DNA of 64,000 nucleotides from Bacillota bacterium. GTDB taxonomy: Bacteria > Bacillota > Clostridia > Oscillospirales > Acutalibacteraceae. Below, piece after piece: positions 8,999 to 17,177 of the stretch (positions are counted from its first letter, which is position 1; each line of letters begins with the position of its first letter). Location: positions 124,001 through 188,000 of the forward strand of contig JAEWYE010000076.1 in the NCBI GenBank assembly GCA_023458755.1, written 5' to 3'. Position numbers and translations under genes: made by a program. Under the pieces are notes generated by a model. That model did not search any database. It was not told where the DNA came from and saw only the letters and a program-made list of their open reading frames with translations.

Positions 8999-9329
8999 AA
9001 TCTGTAATTTCTAATTGAATGAAAGGAATACTAAGGAAACACTGACTTATCAGCGTATTCCTTGGCAGAATATTCCCTTCAAGTAAAAACATGCATAGCA
9101 AAAATTTTAACCGCTTTCAGACTTAGGAGCGGGTTAGCGAAGCTGTTTCTGATTTTGAAGCAGTTCTGTTTGGTTTTGCATTTGCCGACTGTTTGTGTGT
9201 GCAAGTGTGATTTTCGTATTTGCTGTGCATGCCTTCATGCAAACATAAAACCGACAGCACCGGCACACCCAGTGGCGATGTTGGTGTTTGCTATTCGATT
9301 TTTTCGCCACTGGAGAAACGGCGGTTACT
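8999..9329 (+). other. Long leader region upstream of pflB with inverted repeats
   Basis: 331 bp without a credible gene. Two clear inverted repeats are present: AAGGAATAC (9023-9031) with its complement at 9055-9063, and CCAGTGGCGA (9269-9278) with its complement TCGCCACTGG (9304-9313). The second overlaps GGAG (9312-9315), the only ribosome-site-like sequence before the pflB start, so folding would hide it. Weaker hairpins lie between. No consensus promoter was found by eye. A structured regulatory 5' UTR is a reasonable inference. Confidence 0.5.
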
Positions 9330-11546
9330 GTGACTGAATTTAAAACCGGAAACTGGACGCGCAATGTCGATGTCCATAGCTTTATTGCGCATAATTTTAC
9401 TCCTTATGACGGAGACGACCGCTTTTTGGCAGAACCTACCCGGCGTACCAAAGAACTTTGGGAAGAAGTCACCTTGCTTTTAAAAAAGGAGCGTAATGCT
9501 GGCGGCGTATTGGATATTGATGCTTCCACAATCTCTGATATTGCGGCTTACGCGCCCGGATATATCGACAAAGAAAAAGAACTGATTGTCGGCTTACAGA
9601 CAGACGCTCCGCTTAAGCGGGCAATTATGCCGTTTGGCGGCATGCATATGGTGCACACCTCGCTAAAAGCCTATAACCGCACCATTGACCCCGAGGTGGA
9701 GCATGTGTTTCAATACCGCAAAACCCATAACGACGGCGTATTCGACGTGTACACCGCCGAAATGAAAAAAGCGCGCCACAACGCGATTATTACGGGCCTG
9801 CCGGATGCTTACGGCAGAGGACGCATCATTGGTGATTACCGCAGGGTTGCGCTTTACGGCATCGACTTTTTGATTAAGGACAAGCAAAGCTATTTTGACG
9901 GTCTGACCTTTGACGTGATGGATGAAGAAGCCATCCGTCAGCGTGAGGAGCTTTCGGAACAAATACGCGCGCTGAAAGCCCTGCAGAAAATGGCAGCCGA
10001 TTACGGCTTTGATATCTCAAAGCCCGCGAAGGATACAAAAGAGGCCATTCAGTGGCTGTATTTCGGATATCTTGCGGCGGTAAAAGAGCAAAACGGCGCC
10101 GCCATGTCGCTCGGACGCGTATCCACATTTATCGACATTTTTGCGGAGCGGGATTTGAAGGACGGTGTATATACCGAGGAACAGATTCAGGAATTCATCG
10201 ATGATTTTGTCATGAAGCTGCGCTTGGTGCGTTTTCTGCGGACACCGACCTATGACGAACTGTTTTCCGGCGACCCAACCTGGGTTACCGAATCCATCGG
10301 CGGTATTGCGGCGGACGGCAGACACATGGTTACCAAGACATCCTTCCGCTTTCTGCATACGCTGGTCAACTTAGGACCCGCGCCGGAGCCGAACATGACG
10401 ATTCTGTGGAGTCCGCGTCTTCCGCAGGGCTTTAAGGATTACTGCACCAAACTTTCCATTCAGACCTCCAGCATCCAATATGAAAACGACGACCTGATGC
10501 GTAAAAAATTCGGCGACGACTACGCCATCGCGTGCTGTGTTTCCGCTATGAGAGTTGGCAAGCAAATGCAGTTCTTCGGCGCGCGTGCGAACCTTGCGAA
10601 GGCTCTGCTGTATGCCATTAACGGCGGACGGGACGAAGTCAGCGGCGATCAAGTTGGGCCGGAACTTTTGGCTGTTCACGGCAAATATCTGGATTATGAC
10701 GACGTTATGAAAAAGTTCGATGCCATCTGTGACTGGCTGTCGAAGCTCTATATCAACACGCTGAACGTGATTCACTACATGCACGACAAATACTGCTATG
10801 AAAAAATACAAATGGCTCTTCATGATAATCAGATTTTACGCACCTGTGCCTGCGGTCTTGCCGGGCTTTCCGTGGTAGCGGACAGCCTTTCCGCCATTAA
10901 ATACGCAAAAGTGCGCCCCATCCGCGACGAACGCAACCTTGCCGTTGATTTTGAGGTAGAGGGCGACTTCCCGAAATTCGGCAACAATGACCCGCGTGTG
11001 GATGACATTGCGGTCGACGTGGTGAAAATGTTCATGCATAAGCTGGAAAAATGCCGTACCTACCGTGGAAGCAAGCCGACACTTTCGATTCTGACCATTA
11101 CCTCCAACGTCGTTTACGGCAAAAAGACCGGTTCCACGCCGGACGGACGCAAACGCGGTGAGCCGTTTGCCCCGGGTGCAAACCCGATGCACGGACGCGA
11201 CAGCCGCGGCTGCGTCGCTTCTATGATGTCAGTGGCTCACCTCCCCTACGATTACAGTGAAGACGGTATTTCCTACACGTTCTCGATTGTACCGAACGCA
11301 CTCGGTCAAGAGGAACCGGACAAAGAGGAGAATCTGACCAAACTGCTGGACGGATATTTCACCGAAGGCGGTCACCACATCAACGTAAATGTCATTAACC
11401 GCGAAGTTCTGCTCGACGCGATGGAGCATCCGGAGCTTTACCCACAGCTTACCATCCGCGTATCCGGCTATGCGGTGAATTTTGTTAAGCTTTCCCGTGA
11501 ACAACAGATGGACGTCATCAGCCGTACCTTCCATCAAAGGTTTTAA
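9330..11546 (+). CDS. pflB: Formate C-acetyltransferase (pyruvate formate-lyase)
   Basis: Glycyl radical enzyme converting pyruvate and CoA to acetyl-CoA and formate, the anaerobic route for pyruvate. The catalytic cysteine pair is at 402-403 (IACCVSAMR) and the radical glycine near residue 713 (RVSGYAV), 25 residues from the end. With the GTG at 9330 the protein has 738 residues and the N-terminus aligns with the family (FKTGNWTRNVDVHSFI). The frame is open to a TTG at 9288, but that adds a non-conserved tail. The ribosome site is weak and partly inside a hairpin. The activase gene follows after 3 bp. Confidence 0.97.
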   Translation: MTEFKTGNWTRNVDVHSFIAHNFTPYDGDDRFLAEPTRRTKELWEEVTLLLKKERNAGGVLDIDASTISDIAAYAPGYIDKEKELIVGLQTDAPLKRAIMPFGGMHMVHTSLKAYNRTIDPEVEHVFQYRKTHNDGVFDVYTAEMKKARHNAIITGLPDAYGRGRIIGDYRRVALYGIDFLIKDKQSYFDGLTFDVMDEEAIRQREELSEQIRALKALQKMAADYGFDISKPAKDTKEAIQWLYFGYLAAVKEQNGAAMSLGRVSTFIDIFAERDLKDGVYTEEQIQEFIDDFVMKLRLVRFLRTPTYDELFSGDPTWVTESIGGIAADGRHMVTKTSFRFLHTLVNLGPAPEPNMTILWSPRLPQGFKDYCTKLSIQTSSIQYENDDLMRKKFGDDYAIACCVSAMRVGKQMQFFGARANLAKALLYAINGGRDEVSGDQVGPELLAVHGKYLDYDDVMKKFDAICDWLSKLYINTLNVIHYMHDKYCYEKIQMALHDNQILRTCACGLAGLSVVADSLSAIKYAKVRPIRDERNLAVDFEVEGDFPKFGNNDPRVDDIAVDVVKMFMHKLEKCRTYRGSKPTLSILTITSNVVYGKKTGSTPDGRKRGEPFAPGANPMHGRDSRGCVASMMSVAHLPYDYSEDGISYTFSIVPNALGQEEPDKEENLTKLLDGYFTEGGHHINVNVINREVLLDAMEHPELYPQLTIRVSGYAVNFVKLSREQQMDVISRTFHQRF

Positions 11547-11549
11547 TCC

Positions 11550-12275
11550 ATGGAGCGTGTAAAAGGACGCATTCATTCGGTTGAAACCTTCGGCGCGCTG
11601 GACGGTCCCGGCATTCGCTATGTTGTGTTTTTACAGGGCTGCCTGCTGCGCTGTGCTTACTGCCATAATCCCGACACCTGGACTTGCGGAACCGGCAAAG
11701 AAATAACGGCAGACAAACTGGTCGCAGATATTCTGCGCTACAAAAATTTCTTAGCGGGCGGCGGCGTAACGCTTTCCGGCGGAGAACCGCTGCTCCAAAC
11801 AGAATTTTGTTGTGAAGTACTTCAGCTTTGTAAAGAGAACAAGCTTCACACAGCTTTGGACACCTGCGGAGCAGTTCCGCTTTCTGAATGTAAGCCTGCG
11901 GTCGACCTTGCGGGCATGCTGCTTCTGGATATGAAAGCCATTGACAGTGAACTGTGCCGCAAAATGACCGGGCAGGATAACCGCAACGCAATCGAATTGC
12001 TTGATTACTGTGAGAAAACCGGAAAGCGGGTTTGGATTCGGCACGTAATGGTTCCGGGCTTTACACTGGAACGCACACAGCTTGAACGATTGGCGGATTT
12101 TCTGACAGGCTATACCTGTGTGGAGCGGGTTGACCTGCTGCCCTTCCATAAGATGGGTGTCTACAAATGGGAAAACCTCGGTATCGATTTTACATTAAAG
12201 GATGTTCCCGAGCCGACGCGCAAAGAAATCAGCATGGCAAAAAAGATATTCAAATCCCGTAATATTACGGTATAA
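11550..12275 (+). CDS. pflA: Pyruvate formate-lyase activating enzyme
   Basis: Radical SAM enzyme that abstracts hydrogen from the glycine of PflB under anaerobic conditions. The 241-residue length is usual. The cluster motif C31-x3-C35-x2-C38 (GCLLRCAYCHN) and the SAM-binding glycine motif (LSGGEPLL) are present. Its ATG lies only 3 bp after the pflB stop with the ribosome site inside pflB, so the genes are translationally linked. Confidence 0.96.
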   Translation: MERVKGRIHSVETFGALDGPGIRYVVFLQGCLLRCAYCHNPDTWTCGTGKEITADKLVADILRYKNFLAGGGVTLSGGEPLLQTEFCCEVLQLCKENKLHTALDTCGAVPLSECKPAVDLAGMLLLDMKAIDSELCRKMTGQDNRNAIELLDYCEKTGKRVWIRHVMVPGFTLERTQLERLADFLTGYTCVERVDLLPFHKMGVYKWENLGIDFTLKDVPEPTRKEISMAKKIFKSRNITV

Positions 12276-12352
12276 AAATATTTTTGTAAAATTATATGCT
12301 ATTATGAAGTATCAGCCACAATTTCTTCCTAAATACAAATCTGAAGGGGACA

Positions 12353-12378
12353 AGTTTGAAAGAATTCTCTTTCAAACT
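12353..12378. other. Perfect inverted repeat upstream of zinc-ribbon protein gene
   Basis: AGTTTGAAAGA (12353-12363) and its exact complement (12368-12378) around a 4-nt centre, 30 bp before the next start codon and about 80 bp after pflA. No T-run follows, so it is more likely an operator or mRNA hairpin than a terminator. Confidence 0.5.
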
Positions 12379-12407
12379 CGCCTTCCTGCGAGAGGATGGT
12401 CATAAAA

Positions 12408-13316
12408 ATGAACTATGTTCAAGCAAACTGCCCGCACTGCGGAAAAGAGCTGCCCATTCCGGATAATGCCGAAACCATTACCTGCATGTACTGCGCACAA
12501 ACAATAGATGTACACAAAGTTTTGGAACCAAAACCCGAAACGCAGGAGGATTCCGCAGACTTGCTCGCACAGGCGGAAGCAAACCTGCCTAAAGATTTGT
12601 TTAACTCGCACATAAAAATGCAGAACTATAACGCAGCATCCTACCCGAACTTATTTCAGGAAAACTGTGCTGCTTTTCATCCCGCAATGGAAAAGTTCGA
12701 CAGTGCGTGCCGTGCTGCGGTAAACAGCAGCGAAGTGGTGGACAGCTTTGCTGAAACACTTTTCAGCCGCTTTCAAAAAACGATTGCGGAAGATGGAATT
12801 AAAAAGCCAAACGACTATCGTTTTGTAAATTATATCTATATGCTTGTTTCCTTCTTCATTCCCACCGTTTTGGAATACCGCTCCGACTTTTCGGATCCGC
12901 TGGCGGACGCTTTCCTTGCCAAATGGAAGGAAGAATATCCGCAGAACCCACTCGGGAAAGCAACCTTTGAAAAAATCAATTCCGGCTTTCGAAGAAAGCT
13001 TTGTTTTATTACAACTGCCGCCTGTCAAACACTTCATAAGCCAGATGATTGCTACGAGTTAAACGCTTTTCGCGGTTTTCGTGACAATTGGCTTTTACAA
13101 ACTTCGGACGGCAGGGCAAAAATCCGCGAATACTATCTGTTTGCACCTATGATAGTGAATGCAATTGACTGTTCCCCACATAAAGACGAAGTTTATTGCG
13201 GAATCTGGAAAAATTATCTCTCCCCTTGTCTTAACGACATTGAACATGACCGACAGCAGGAATGTGCCAAACGGTATGAAAAGATGGTGAAAGAACTGGA
13301 ACTGGAATGGCTGTAA
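12408..13316 (+). CDS. Uncharacterised protein with N-terminal zinc ribbon
   Basis: 302 residues. The N-terminus has two CxxC knuckles (CPHC at about residues 8-11 and CMYC at about 27-30) spaced as a rubredoxin-like zinc ribbon. The rest looks alpha-helical, without signal peptide or membrane segments. The ATG at 12408 is preferred over 12396 because AGAGGA lies about 9-13 nt upstream of it. Codon use matches its neighbours. Function unknown; a cytoplasmic adaptor or nucleic-acid contact via the ribbon is possible. Confidence 0.75.
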   Translation: MNYVQANCPHCGKELPIPDNAETITCMYCAQTIDVHKVLEPKPETQEDSADLLAQAEANLPKDLFNSHIKMQNYNAASYPNLFQENCAAFHPAMEKFDSACRAAVNSSEVVDSFAETLFSRFQKTIAEDGIKKPNDYRFVNYIYMLVSFFIPTVLEYRSDFSDPLADAFLAKWKEEYPQNPLGKATFEKINSGFRRKLCFITTAACQTLHKPDDCYELNAFRGFRDNWLLQTSDGRAKIREYYLFAPMIVNAIDCSPHKDEVYCGIWKNYLSPCLNDIEHDRQQECAKRYEKMVKELELEWL

Positions 13317-13327
13317 CATGTTTGAAA

Positions 13328-13362
13328 AAGGGCGGTTGGAAATTTTCAACCGTCCCTTATTT
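13328..13362 (+). terminator. Terminator of the zinc-ribbon protein gene
   Basis: Stem AAGGG-CGGTTG / CAACCG-T-CCCTT with a single bulged T, followed by ATTTTAT. It lies 12 bp after the stop. Confidence 0.75.
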
Positions 13363-13433
13363 TATAGTCGGTTAACTTTAGAAACCATCCAAGAAATTGG
13401 AGATTGGCTCTGTTTTCTAATTAACTGATTATA
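13363..13433. mobile_element. MITE-like palindromic repeat, copy A (71 bp)
   Basis: Imperfect terminal inverted repeats: the left end TATAGTCGGTTAACTTTAGA matches the reverse complement of the right end (13411-13433, ...GTTTTCTAATTAACTGATTATA). The interior CCATCCAAGAAA and AGATTGGCTC recur in inverted orientation in copy B at 17178-17281. Both copies begin with TATA. Copy A overlaps the last codons of the XRE gene. Interpretation as a small non-autonomous element is inference. Confidence 0.6.
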
Positions 13434-13629
13434 TATTCAAAATTGAGTCAATCGGAACTTGAAAAATCTCAGCGAGTTTCATTAAAGTAAAAATGCTGGG
13501 CGTTGTTTTGCCTGTTTCATAATAGGTATACGTTGAGCGGTCTATCTGCAGCTTGTCCGCAACCTGCTGCTGTGTCAGATTGCGGGACATTCTTGTCATA
13601 CGAAGCTGATCGCTTAATTTCTGTTCCAT
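13429..13629 (-). CDS. Small XRE-family transcriptional regulator
   Basis: A 66-residue stand-alone HTH_3 (lambda-repressor-like) protein: QLRMTRMSRNLTQQQVADKLQIDRSTYTYYETGKTTPSIFTLMKLAEIFQVP covers the whole helix-turn-helix, with the recognition helix around residues 30-40. The start at 13629 has AGGAGG 8 nt upstream. Its last codons lie inside MITE-like copy A. It is transcribed divergently from a second XRE gene, sharing a 133-bp region with a perfect palindrome. Confidence 0.85.
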   Translation of the reverse strand: MEQKLSDQLRMTRMSRNLTQQQVADKLQIDRSTYTYYETGKTTPSIFTLMKLAEIFQVPIDSILNI

Positions 13630-13688
13630 AATGCGACCTCCTATTTTCCACAATGTAAAATTATTGTATCACACTAATTTCGAATACG

Positions 13689-13706
13689 TTAACCATGTAT
13701 GGTTAA
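13689..13706. promoter_or_regulatory. Palindromic candidate operator between divergent XRE genes
   Basis: TTAACCAT (13689-13696), 2-nt spacer, ATGGTTAA (13699-13706): perfect 8-bp arms in the intergenic region between two divergent helix-turn-helix genes. It is the expected position of an autoregulatory site for one or both. Confidence 0.6.
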
Positions 13707-13762
13707 TCTTTCAATATTTAAACTGTAAAAATTGAATTAACGATGAAATGTTAGGCTGTGAT

Positions 13763-14008
13763 ATGGTGAATATAAAGGATGCCGTCGCGCTGCGTATTCT
13801 TGAACTCTGCGAAAAAAACAATATTACCATAAATAAATTAAGTACAATTTGCGGCATTACGCAATCTACGATCAATAACATTGTGCGTGGAGGTAGCAGA
13901 AATCCGACTGTATCTACCGTTAAAAAAATATGCGACGGTCTGGGAATGAGCCTGTCGGAATTCTTTTATGCAAAAGTTTTTGAAAATCTGGAACAAGAAG
14001 TCAAATAA
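13763..14008 (+). CDS. Small XRE-family transcriptional regulator
   Basis: 81-residue helix-turn-helix protein (HTH_3/HTH_26-like): ALRILELCEKNNITINKLSTICGITQSTINNIVRGGSRNPTVSTVKKICDGLGMSLSEFF. The ATG at 13763 is preferred; an in-frame ATG at 13748 adds five residues without a better ribosome site. Divergent from the other small XRE gene. Targets unknown. Confidence 0.82.
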   Translation: MVNIKDAVALRILELCEKNNITINKLSTICGITQSTINNIVRGGSRNPTVSTVKKICDGLGMSLSEFFYAKVFENLEQEVK

Positions 14009-14025
14009 TGCAGACAAAACATAAC

Positions 14026-14061
14026 AAAAGCGGCAGGGATTTTGTTGCCTGCCGCCTTTTT
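14026..14061 (+). terminator. Terminator of the rightward XRE gene
   Basis: Stem GCGGCAGG (14030-14037) / CCTGCCGC (14048-14055) with flanking A4 and T5, 18 bp after the stop. Confidence 0.8.
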
Positions 14062-14126
14062 ATAGAATATCATAATACATTTTGTATATTTATTACCAGA
14101 TTATCCTTTTTGTTCGACAATATATC

Positions 14127-14657
14127 TTATGGATGCCACTGATCATATAACTTTTTTGCTTGATAAAAGGTAAATAAAAAGACAAGGTCCACAATGACTA
14201 ATACGACTAAGAACAGGATGGATACTGCAGGTGCAAAAATAAAAACCAGATTCGAAAGAATACTGCAACACGCAATGATTTTCCACAGGGAAAGTAGCGG
14301 CTTTGCGTTGCAATCCATTTCCAAAATCCGCTCCATATCCCGGATACCACAAATAATCGCGTATTCGATGTACAAGTAAAACAGCAGAAAAATTAGTCCG
14401 ACAACTGCCATAACCGTTTGATTCTGCGCCGTAACACCTGTTAAATCCAGCAAATAGGTGACGAATTTTGAAGCTGCCATGAGTATAACAACCGACTGTA
14501 TTTTTACAAATTCAGCAGAATATTTCTGTAATTCCTTCAGTCCGCTTAAAATCAAAAGGAAACCTACGAAATCCGGGAGCAGACCCAAAACACAGGTATT
14601 AAAAGTTAGGTTAAAATCCAACAGAATAAAGAAAAAGCCCCAAAACAGACTGCCCAT
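14127..14657 (-). CDS. Integral membrane protein, unknown function
   Basis: 176 residues with about five hydrophobic helices (residues about 4-40 as two segments, 52-72, 82-105, 127-165). A short charged loop (GIRDMERILEMDCNAKP) lies before the last pair. A G-rich ribosome site (GGGGGG) is 4-5 nt before the ATG. Monocistronic. No family recognised. Confidence 0.7.
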   Translation of the reverse strand: MGSLFWGFFFILLDFNLTFNTCVLGLLPDFVGFLLILSGLKELQKYSAEFVKIQSVVILMAASKFVTYLLDLTGVTAQNQTVMAVVGLIFLLFYLYIEYAIICGIRDMERILEMDCNAKPLLSLWKIIACCSILSNLVFIFAPAVSILFLVVLVIVDLVFLFTFYQAKKLYDQWHP

Positions 14658-14829
14658 AGTTCCCCCCCAGTTTGTATGACACAGATCTCTGATAAAAAAT
14701 TAAAGAATCAATTAAACGAAGGCAGCAGAATAGATCGGTCTCCTGCCGATATACAATATTTTACATTAATTCTATCATATAGGTATTTTGTGGAATTTGC
14801 AAGTAAGCGGACAATATTATTTTTAAACG

Positions 14830-14890
14830 AAAAAGGACTTCTTGTCGTGTTAAGGATACGCGTTCCTTAACACAACAGAAAGTCCGATTT
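14830..14890 (-). terminator. Long terminator hairpin of the orphan gene
   Basis: Read on the minus strand: GGACTTTCTGTTGTGTTAAG pairs with CTTAACACGACAAGAAGTCC (arms 14865-14885 and 14835-14855, one mismatch or bulge), followed by a T-run. A hairpin with a similar 5' arm occurs on the other side of the orphan gene at 15991-16034. Confidence 0.7.
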
Positions 14891-14892
14891 GC

Positions 14893-14945
14893 TGCGCGCT
14901 CCCGCACGCTAAAGAGTGGGGTTGGGCGGCTGCGCTGCCCGGGGT
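14893..14945. repeat. GC-rich intergenic repeat, copy 1
   Basis: Begins with TGCGCGCTCCCGCACGCTA (14893-14911), identical over 19 bases to copy 2 at 25996-26014. It continues with a related G-rich/C-rich hairpin (GGGCGGC...GCCC). Much more GC-rich than its surroundings. Confidence 0.65.
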
Positions 14946-14956
14946 GCTATAATACA

Positions 14957-15883
14957 TTATTTTTGTAAGCCGCTTGGTAATTGTCCGTTGCCTGTTGGAA
15001 AGCAAGGGTATTTTTCTTTTTCGGGAAATATTTCTTTTACTTCAGCTTGAACACTACTCGAAGGATAAATCTCCATTCCACGATTAAATAATTGGGTTAG
15101 ATTATCCATCGAATAAATTAGTCGTTTTACTTCTTCAGGATCAAGAACCTTCGCCTTCTCTGGGTTAATTTTCTTAGCTTCTTCCAAACAAGTCTGCTTA
15201 AGTTGGTCATTTTCCAATTCTTTGTTCTTCTTCATAATCTGGTTTCTTGTTTCTTCATCTATTTGAAGTTGTAATAATCTTGACTCTAAATCAATCTTCT
15301 TTGTTTCTGCAAAAATTTTTCTGCATTCAAAACAAGATTTAATGAAATCTGCTACAGGTTTCAAAACCTGGCCCCCACCAACAATACAAACTATTGAAAT
15401 AATTAGCCAACTTGAACCTGATTCAACACCATCAAACTTAATTTGTAAAGGTTCTTCAAATAACGGACATTGGGTAAAAGATTTATTTAATTTATCTAAA
15501 ATATTCTCTAAATCATCTATATTGTCAACTTGTGGTAGCTTAATTTCGAGCTGATTTTCATTTGGTTTTACATATGATGCGGAAACATCAATAATAGCAT
15601 TGCATTTAGCTTTTAATATTTCTAAAAGATTATTAAATTGCTGAACATCAGTGCCTGCAGCAATTGAAAGTGAAGGAGTCCTAGCTTGATAGTTTACTCC
15701 CCGGCTAAATATCGCCTCAACACTTGGTCTCAAAAAATCATAACTATAAAGGATATATAAAGCATCAGATATTTCAATCCAGTTAGATATAATATAATAT
15801 GTATTGTTGGAATTCATTGCAGCTTGCACATTTAAATGCACCATAATGTCTTCAAGTGATTTTTTAATTGTACTTAATTTCAT
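14957..15883 (-). CDS. Orphan protein with one membrane segment and coiled coil
   Basis: 308 residues from the ATG at 15883, which has GAGGAG 7 nt upstream; an in-frame upstream start lacks one. Layout: helical N-terminal region; a mixed region to about 170; one hydrophobic segment near residues 170-195 (SSWLIISIVCIVGGGQV); a Lys/Glu-rich predicted coiled coil (about 200-260); a Pro-rich tail. Clearly more AT-rich than its neighbours. It is isolated between two similar hairpins and next to a GC-rich repeat, which suggests horizontal acquisition. No family recognised, no enzymatic motif seen. Confidence 0.72.
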   Translation of the reverse strand: MKLSTIKKSLEDIMVHLNVQAAMNSNNTYYIISNWIEISDALYILYSYDFLRPSVEAIFSRGVNYQARTPSLSIAAGTDVQQFNNLLEILKAKCNAIIDVSASYVKPNENQLEIKLPQVDNIDDLENILDKLNKSFTQCPLFEEPLQIKFDGVESGSSWLIISIVCIVGGGQVLKPVADFIKSCFECRKIFAETKKIDLESRLLQLQIDEETRNQIMKKNKELENDQLKQTCLEEAKKINPEKAKVLDPEEVKRLIYSMDNLTQLFNRGMEIYPSSSVQAEVKEIFPEKEKYPCFPTGNGQLPSGLQK

Positions 15884-15990
15884 TACAATACTCCTCACAT
15901 ACATTGAATATTTATTTAGTTTCAAATATATTAATTAAATTATATTCTCATAAATTCCTAGATGCAACATAAAATATTATTTTCTACATT

Positions 15991-16034
15991 AAATTGGGCC
16001 CTCTGTATGCTTGCGCACGGCAGAAAGCCCCATT
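15991..16034 (-). terminator. Terminator-like hairpin after azlCD, similar to the one after the orphan gene
   Basis: On the minus strand AAATGGGGCTTTCTGCCGTGC pairs imperfectly with GCATACAGAGGGCCCAATTT around a short loop. Its 5' arm (AAATgGGgCTTTCTGccGTG) resembles the 5' arm of the hairpin at 14830-14890 (AAATcGGaCTTTCTGttGTG). No strong T-run, so termination is uncertain. Confidence 0.45.
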
Positions 16035-16101
16035 TCCCGTGAATATTCTATACAATATGTATATTATGTCAGCCGTATTCCAAATTGTTTGATAAAGTCC
16101 C

Positions 16102-16425
16102 TCATTTTATTACAAATTTCAGCACCTGCTCCACTACAAAAACCGTGGCGGTAGAACCGAGTGCAACGGTGAGCAGTCCTTTATTCTTATAAGCAAGCAG
16201 CAGCGCGACTGCCAACCCTGCCGCCGCCGCGTACATATTGGCAGTGCAGTACAGAATTTCGGGAAAAGTCATGGCGGCTAGCACCGCATATGGCACGTAT
16301 GCCATAAAGGACTTTATAAACCGATTATTGATTTTTTTCTTAAAAATAGCCAACGGCAGCATACGCGGGATATATGTAACCAGTGCCATAATCAGCACAC
16401 AGATGAGAATTCGCGTGTAATTCAT
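16102..16425 (-). CDS. azlD: AzlD family branched-chain amino acid transport protein
   Basis: 107-residue small membrane partner of AzlC, with about three to four helices and the family segment TYIPRMLPLAIF near residues 18-29. The AzlCD pair exports branched-chain amino acids and analogues. Its ATG overlaps the azlC stop by 4 bp (ATGA). Together with leuA-leuB just upstream on the same strand, the context supports leucine/branched-chain homeostasis. Confidence 0.92.
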   Translation of the reverse strand: MNYTRILICVLIMALVTYIPRMLPLAIFKKKINNRFIKSFMAYVPYAVLAAMTFPEILYCTANMYAAAAGLAVALLLAYKNKGLLTVALGSTATVFVVEQVLKFVIK

Positions 16426-17159
16426 TCCCGCTCCTCCCCCTCTCCGGTATCATCCACAGGCCAGCGAAGGGCGGCGAACGCCGACGCGATTACCGCGCAG
16501 ATGATAATCACCCAGCCGCTCGAAAGTTGATCGAAAAGCGGAACCCACTTGAAGAAACAACTTAGCACGGCAGAAATAAGAATCACAATCGCGATGGGGC
16601 GCGTTTTTGTTGCGGGAGGAATGATAATTGCGATAAACATGCCGTAAATGGCGATACCGAGCGCGCTTCGCACCGATTCCGGCAGAACTCCGGTTGCAGC
16701 CGCGCCAAAAAATGTGCCGAGTGTCCACCCCAGATAGGGCATGGAAGCCAAACCGGAAAAATAGCGCGCGTTGATACTGCCTTTTTGCTGAATGGCGACC
16801 GCGAATATTTCGTCCGTTACGCAGAAGGATAGAATCCAGCGCTGCAAATTGGTCATGGCCGCATCCACCTTTTGGGAAAGGGAAAGTGACATGAGCATAT
16901 AGCGAATATTAATAACGAATGTGGCAACGGCAATTTCAATATACAAACCACCCGTAAGAATAAGCGTGGTACCGGCAAATTGACCGGCGGAAGTCAGGTT
17001 TGTCATAGATATCAGCATAGCTACCCAAACAGGCAGGCCACCCTGCACCGCCATCATGCCAAAGGCAAAAGAAACGGATAGGTAACCGAGGCAAATCGGC
17101 AACCCGTCTTTCACGCCTTTGCGAAAGGTAAGTTCTGTATTCTGTTTCTCTTCCGGCAT
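16422..17159 (-). CDS. azlC: AzlC family branched-chain amino acid exporter
   Basis: 245-residue membrane protein (AzlC/YgaZ), large subunit of a branched-chain amino acid exporter. N-terminal FRKGVKDGLPICLGYLSVSFAFGMMA and central NLTSAGQFAGT, INIRYMLMSLSLSQKV and CVTDEIFAV are family-typical. The start at 17159 is set by GGAGG 6 nt upstream; the frame extends to 17330 only through MITE-like copy B and lacks a ribosome site there. Co-translated with azlD. Confidence 0.93.
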   Translation of the reverse strand: MPEEKQNTELTFRKGVKDGLPICLGYLSVSFAFGMMAVQGGLPVWVAMLISMTNLTSAGQFAGTTLILTGGLYIEIAVATFVINIRYMLMSLSLSQKVDAAMTNLQRWILSFCVTDEIFAVAIQQKGSINARYFSGLASMPYLGWTLGTFFGAAATGVLPESVRSALGIAIYGMFIAIIIPPATKTRPIAIVILISAVLSCFFKWVPLFDQLSSGWVIIICAVIASAFAALRWPVDDTGEGEERE

Positions 17160-17177
17160 TTTAACCTCCAGAAATGA

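Larger units (their letters stand above)
14658..14956. other. Intergenic region with terminator hairpin and GC-rich repeat
   Basis: About 300 bp holding the terminator of the leftward orphan gene (14830-14890) and GC-rich repeat copy 1 (14893-14945). The AT-rich part 14658-14829 shows nothing further that I recognise beyond a likely promoter zone for the leftward membrane protein gene. Confidence 0.6.

Noticed and set aside
9033..9060. Similarity of the pflB leader near 9033 to sequence near 26083 (GGAA-CACTG)
   Set aside because: Only about ten shared positions without flanking agreement; too short to call a repeat.
9062..9337. 91-codon open frame in the pflB leader
   Set aside because: TTG start without ribosome site, Cys-rich low-complexity product and overlap with the leader hairpins; treated as untranslated leader.
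10371..10823. Antisense frames within pflB
   Set aside because: Shadow ORFs; PflB motifs on the plus strand are decisive.
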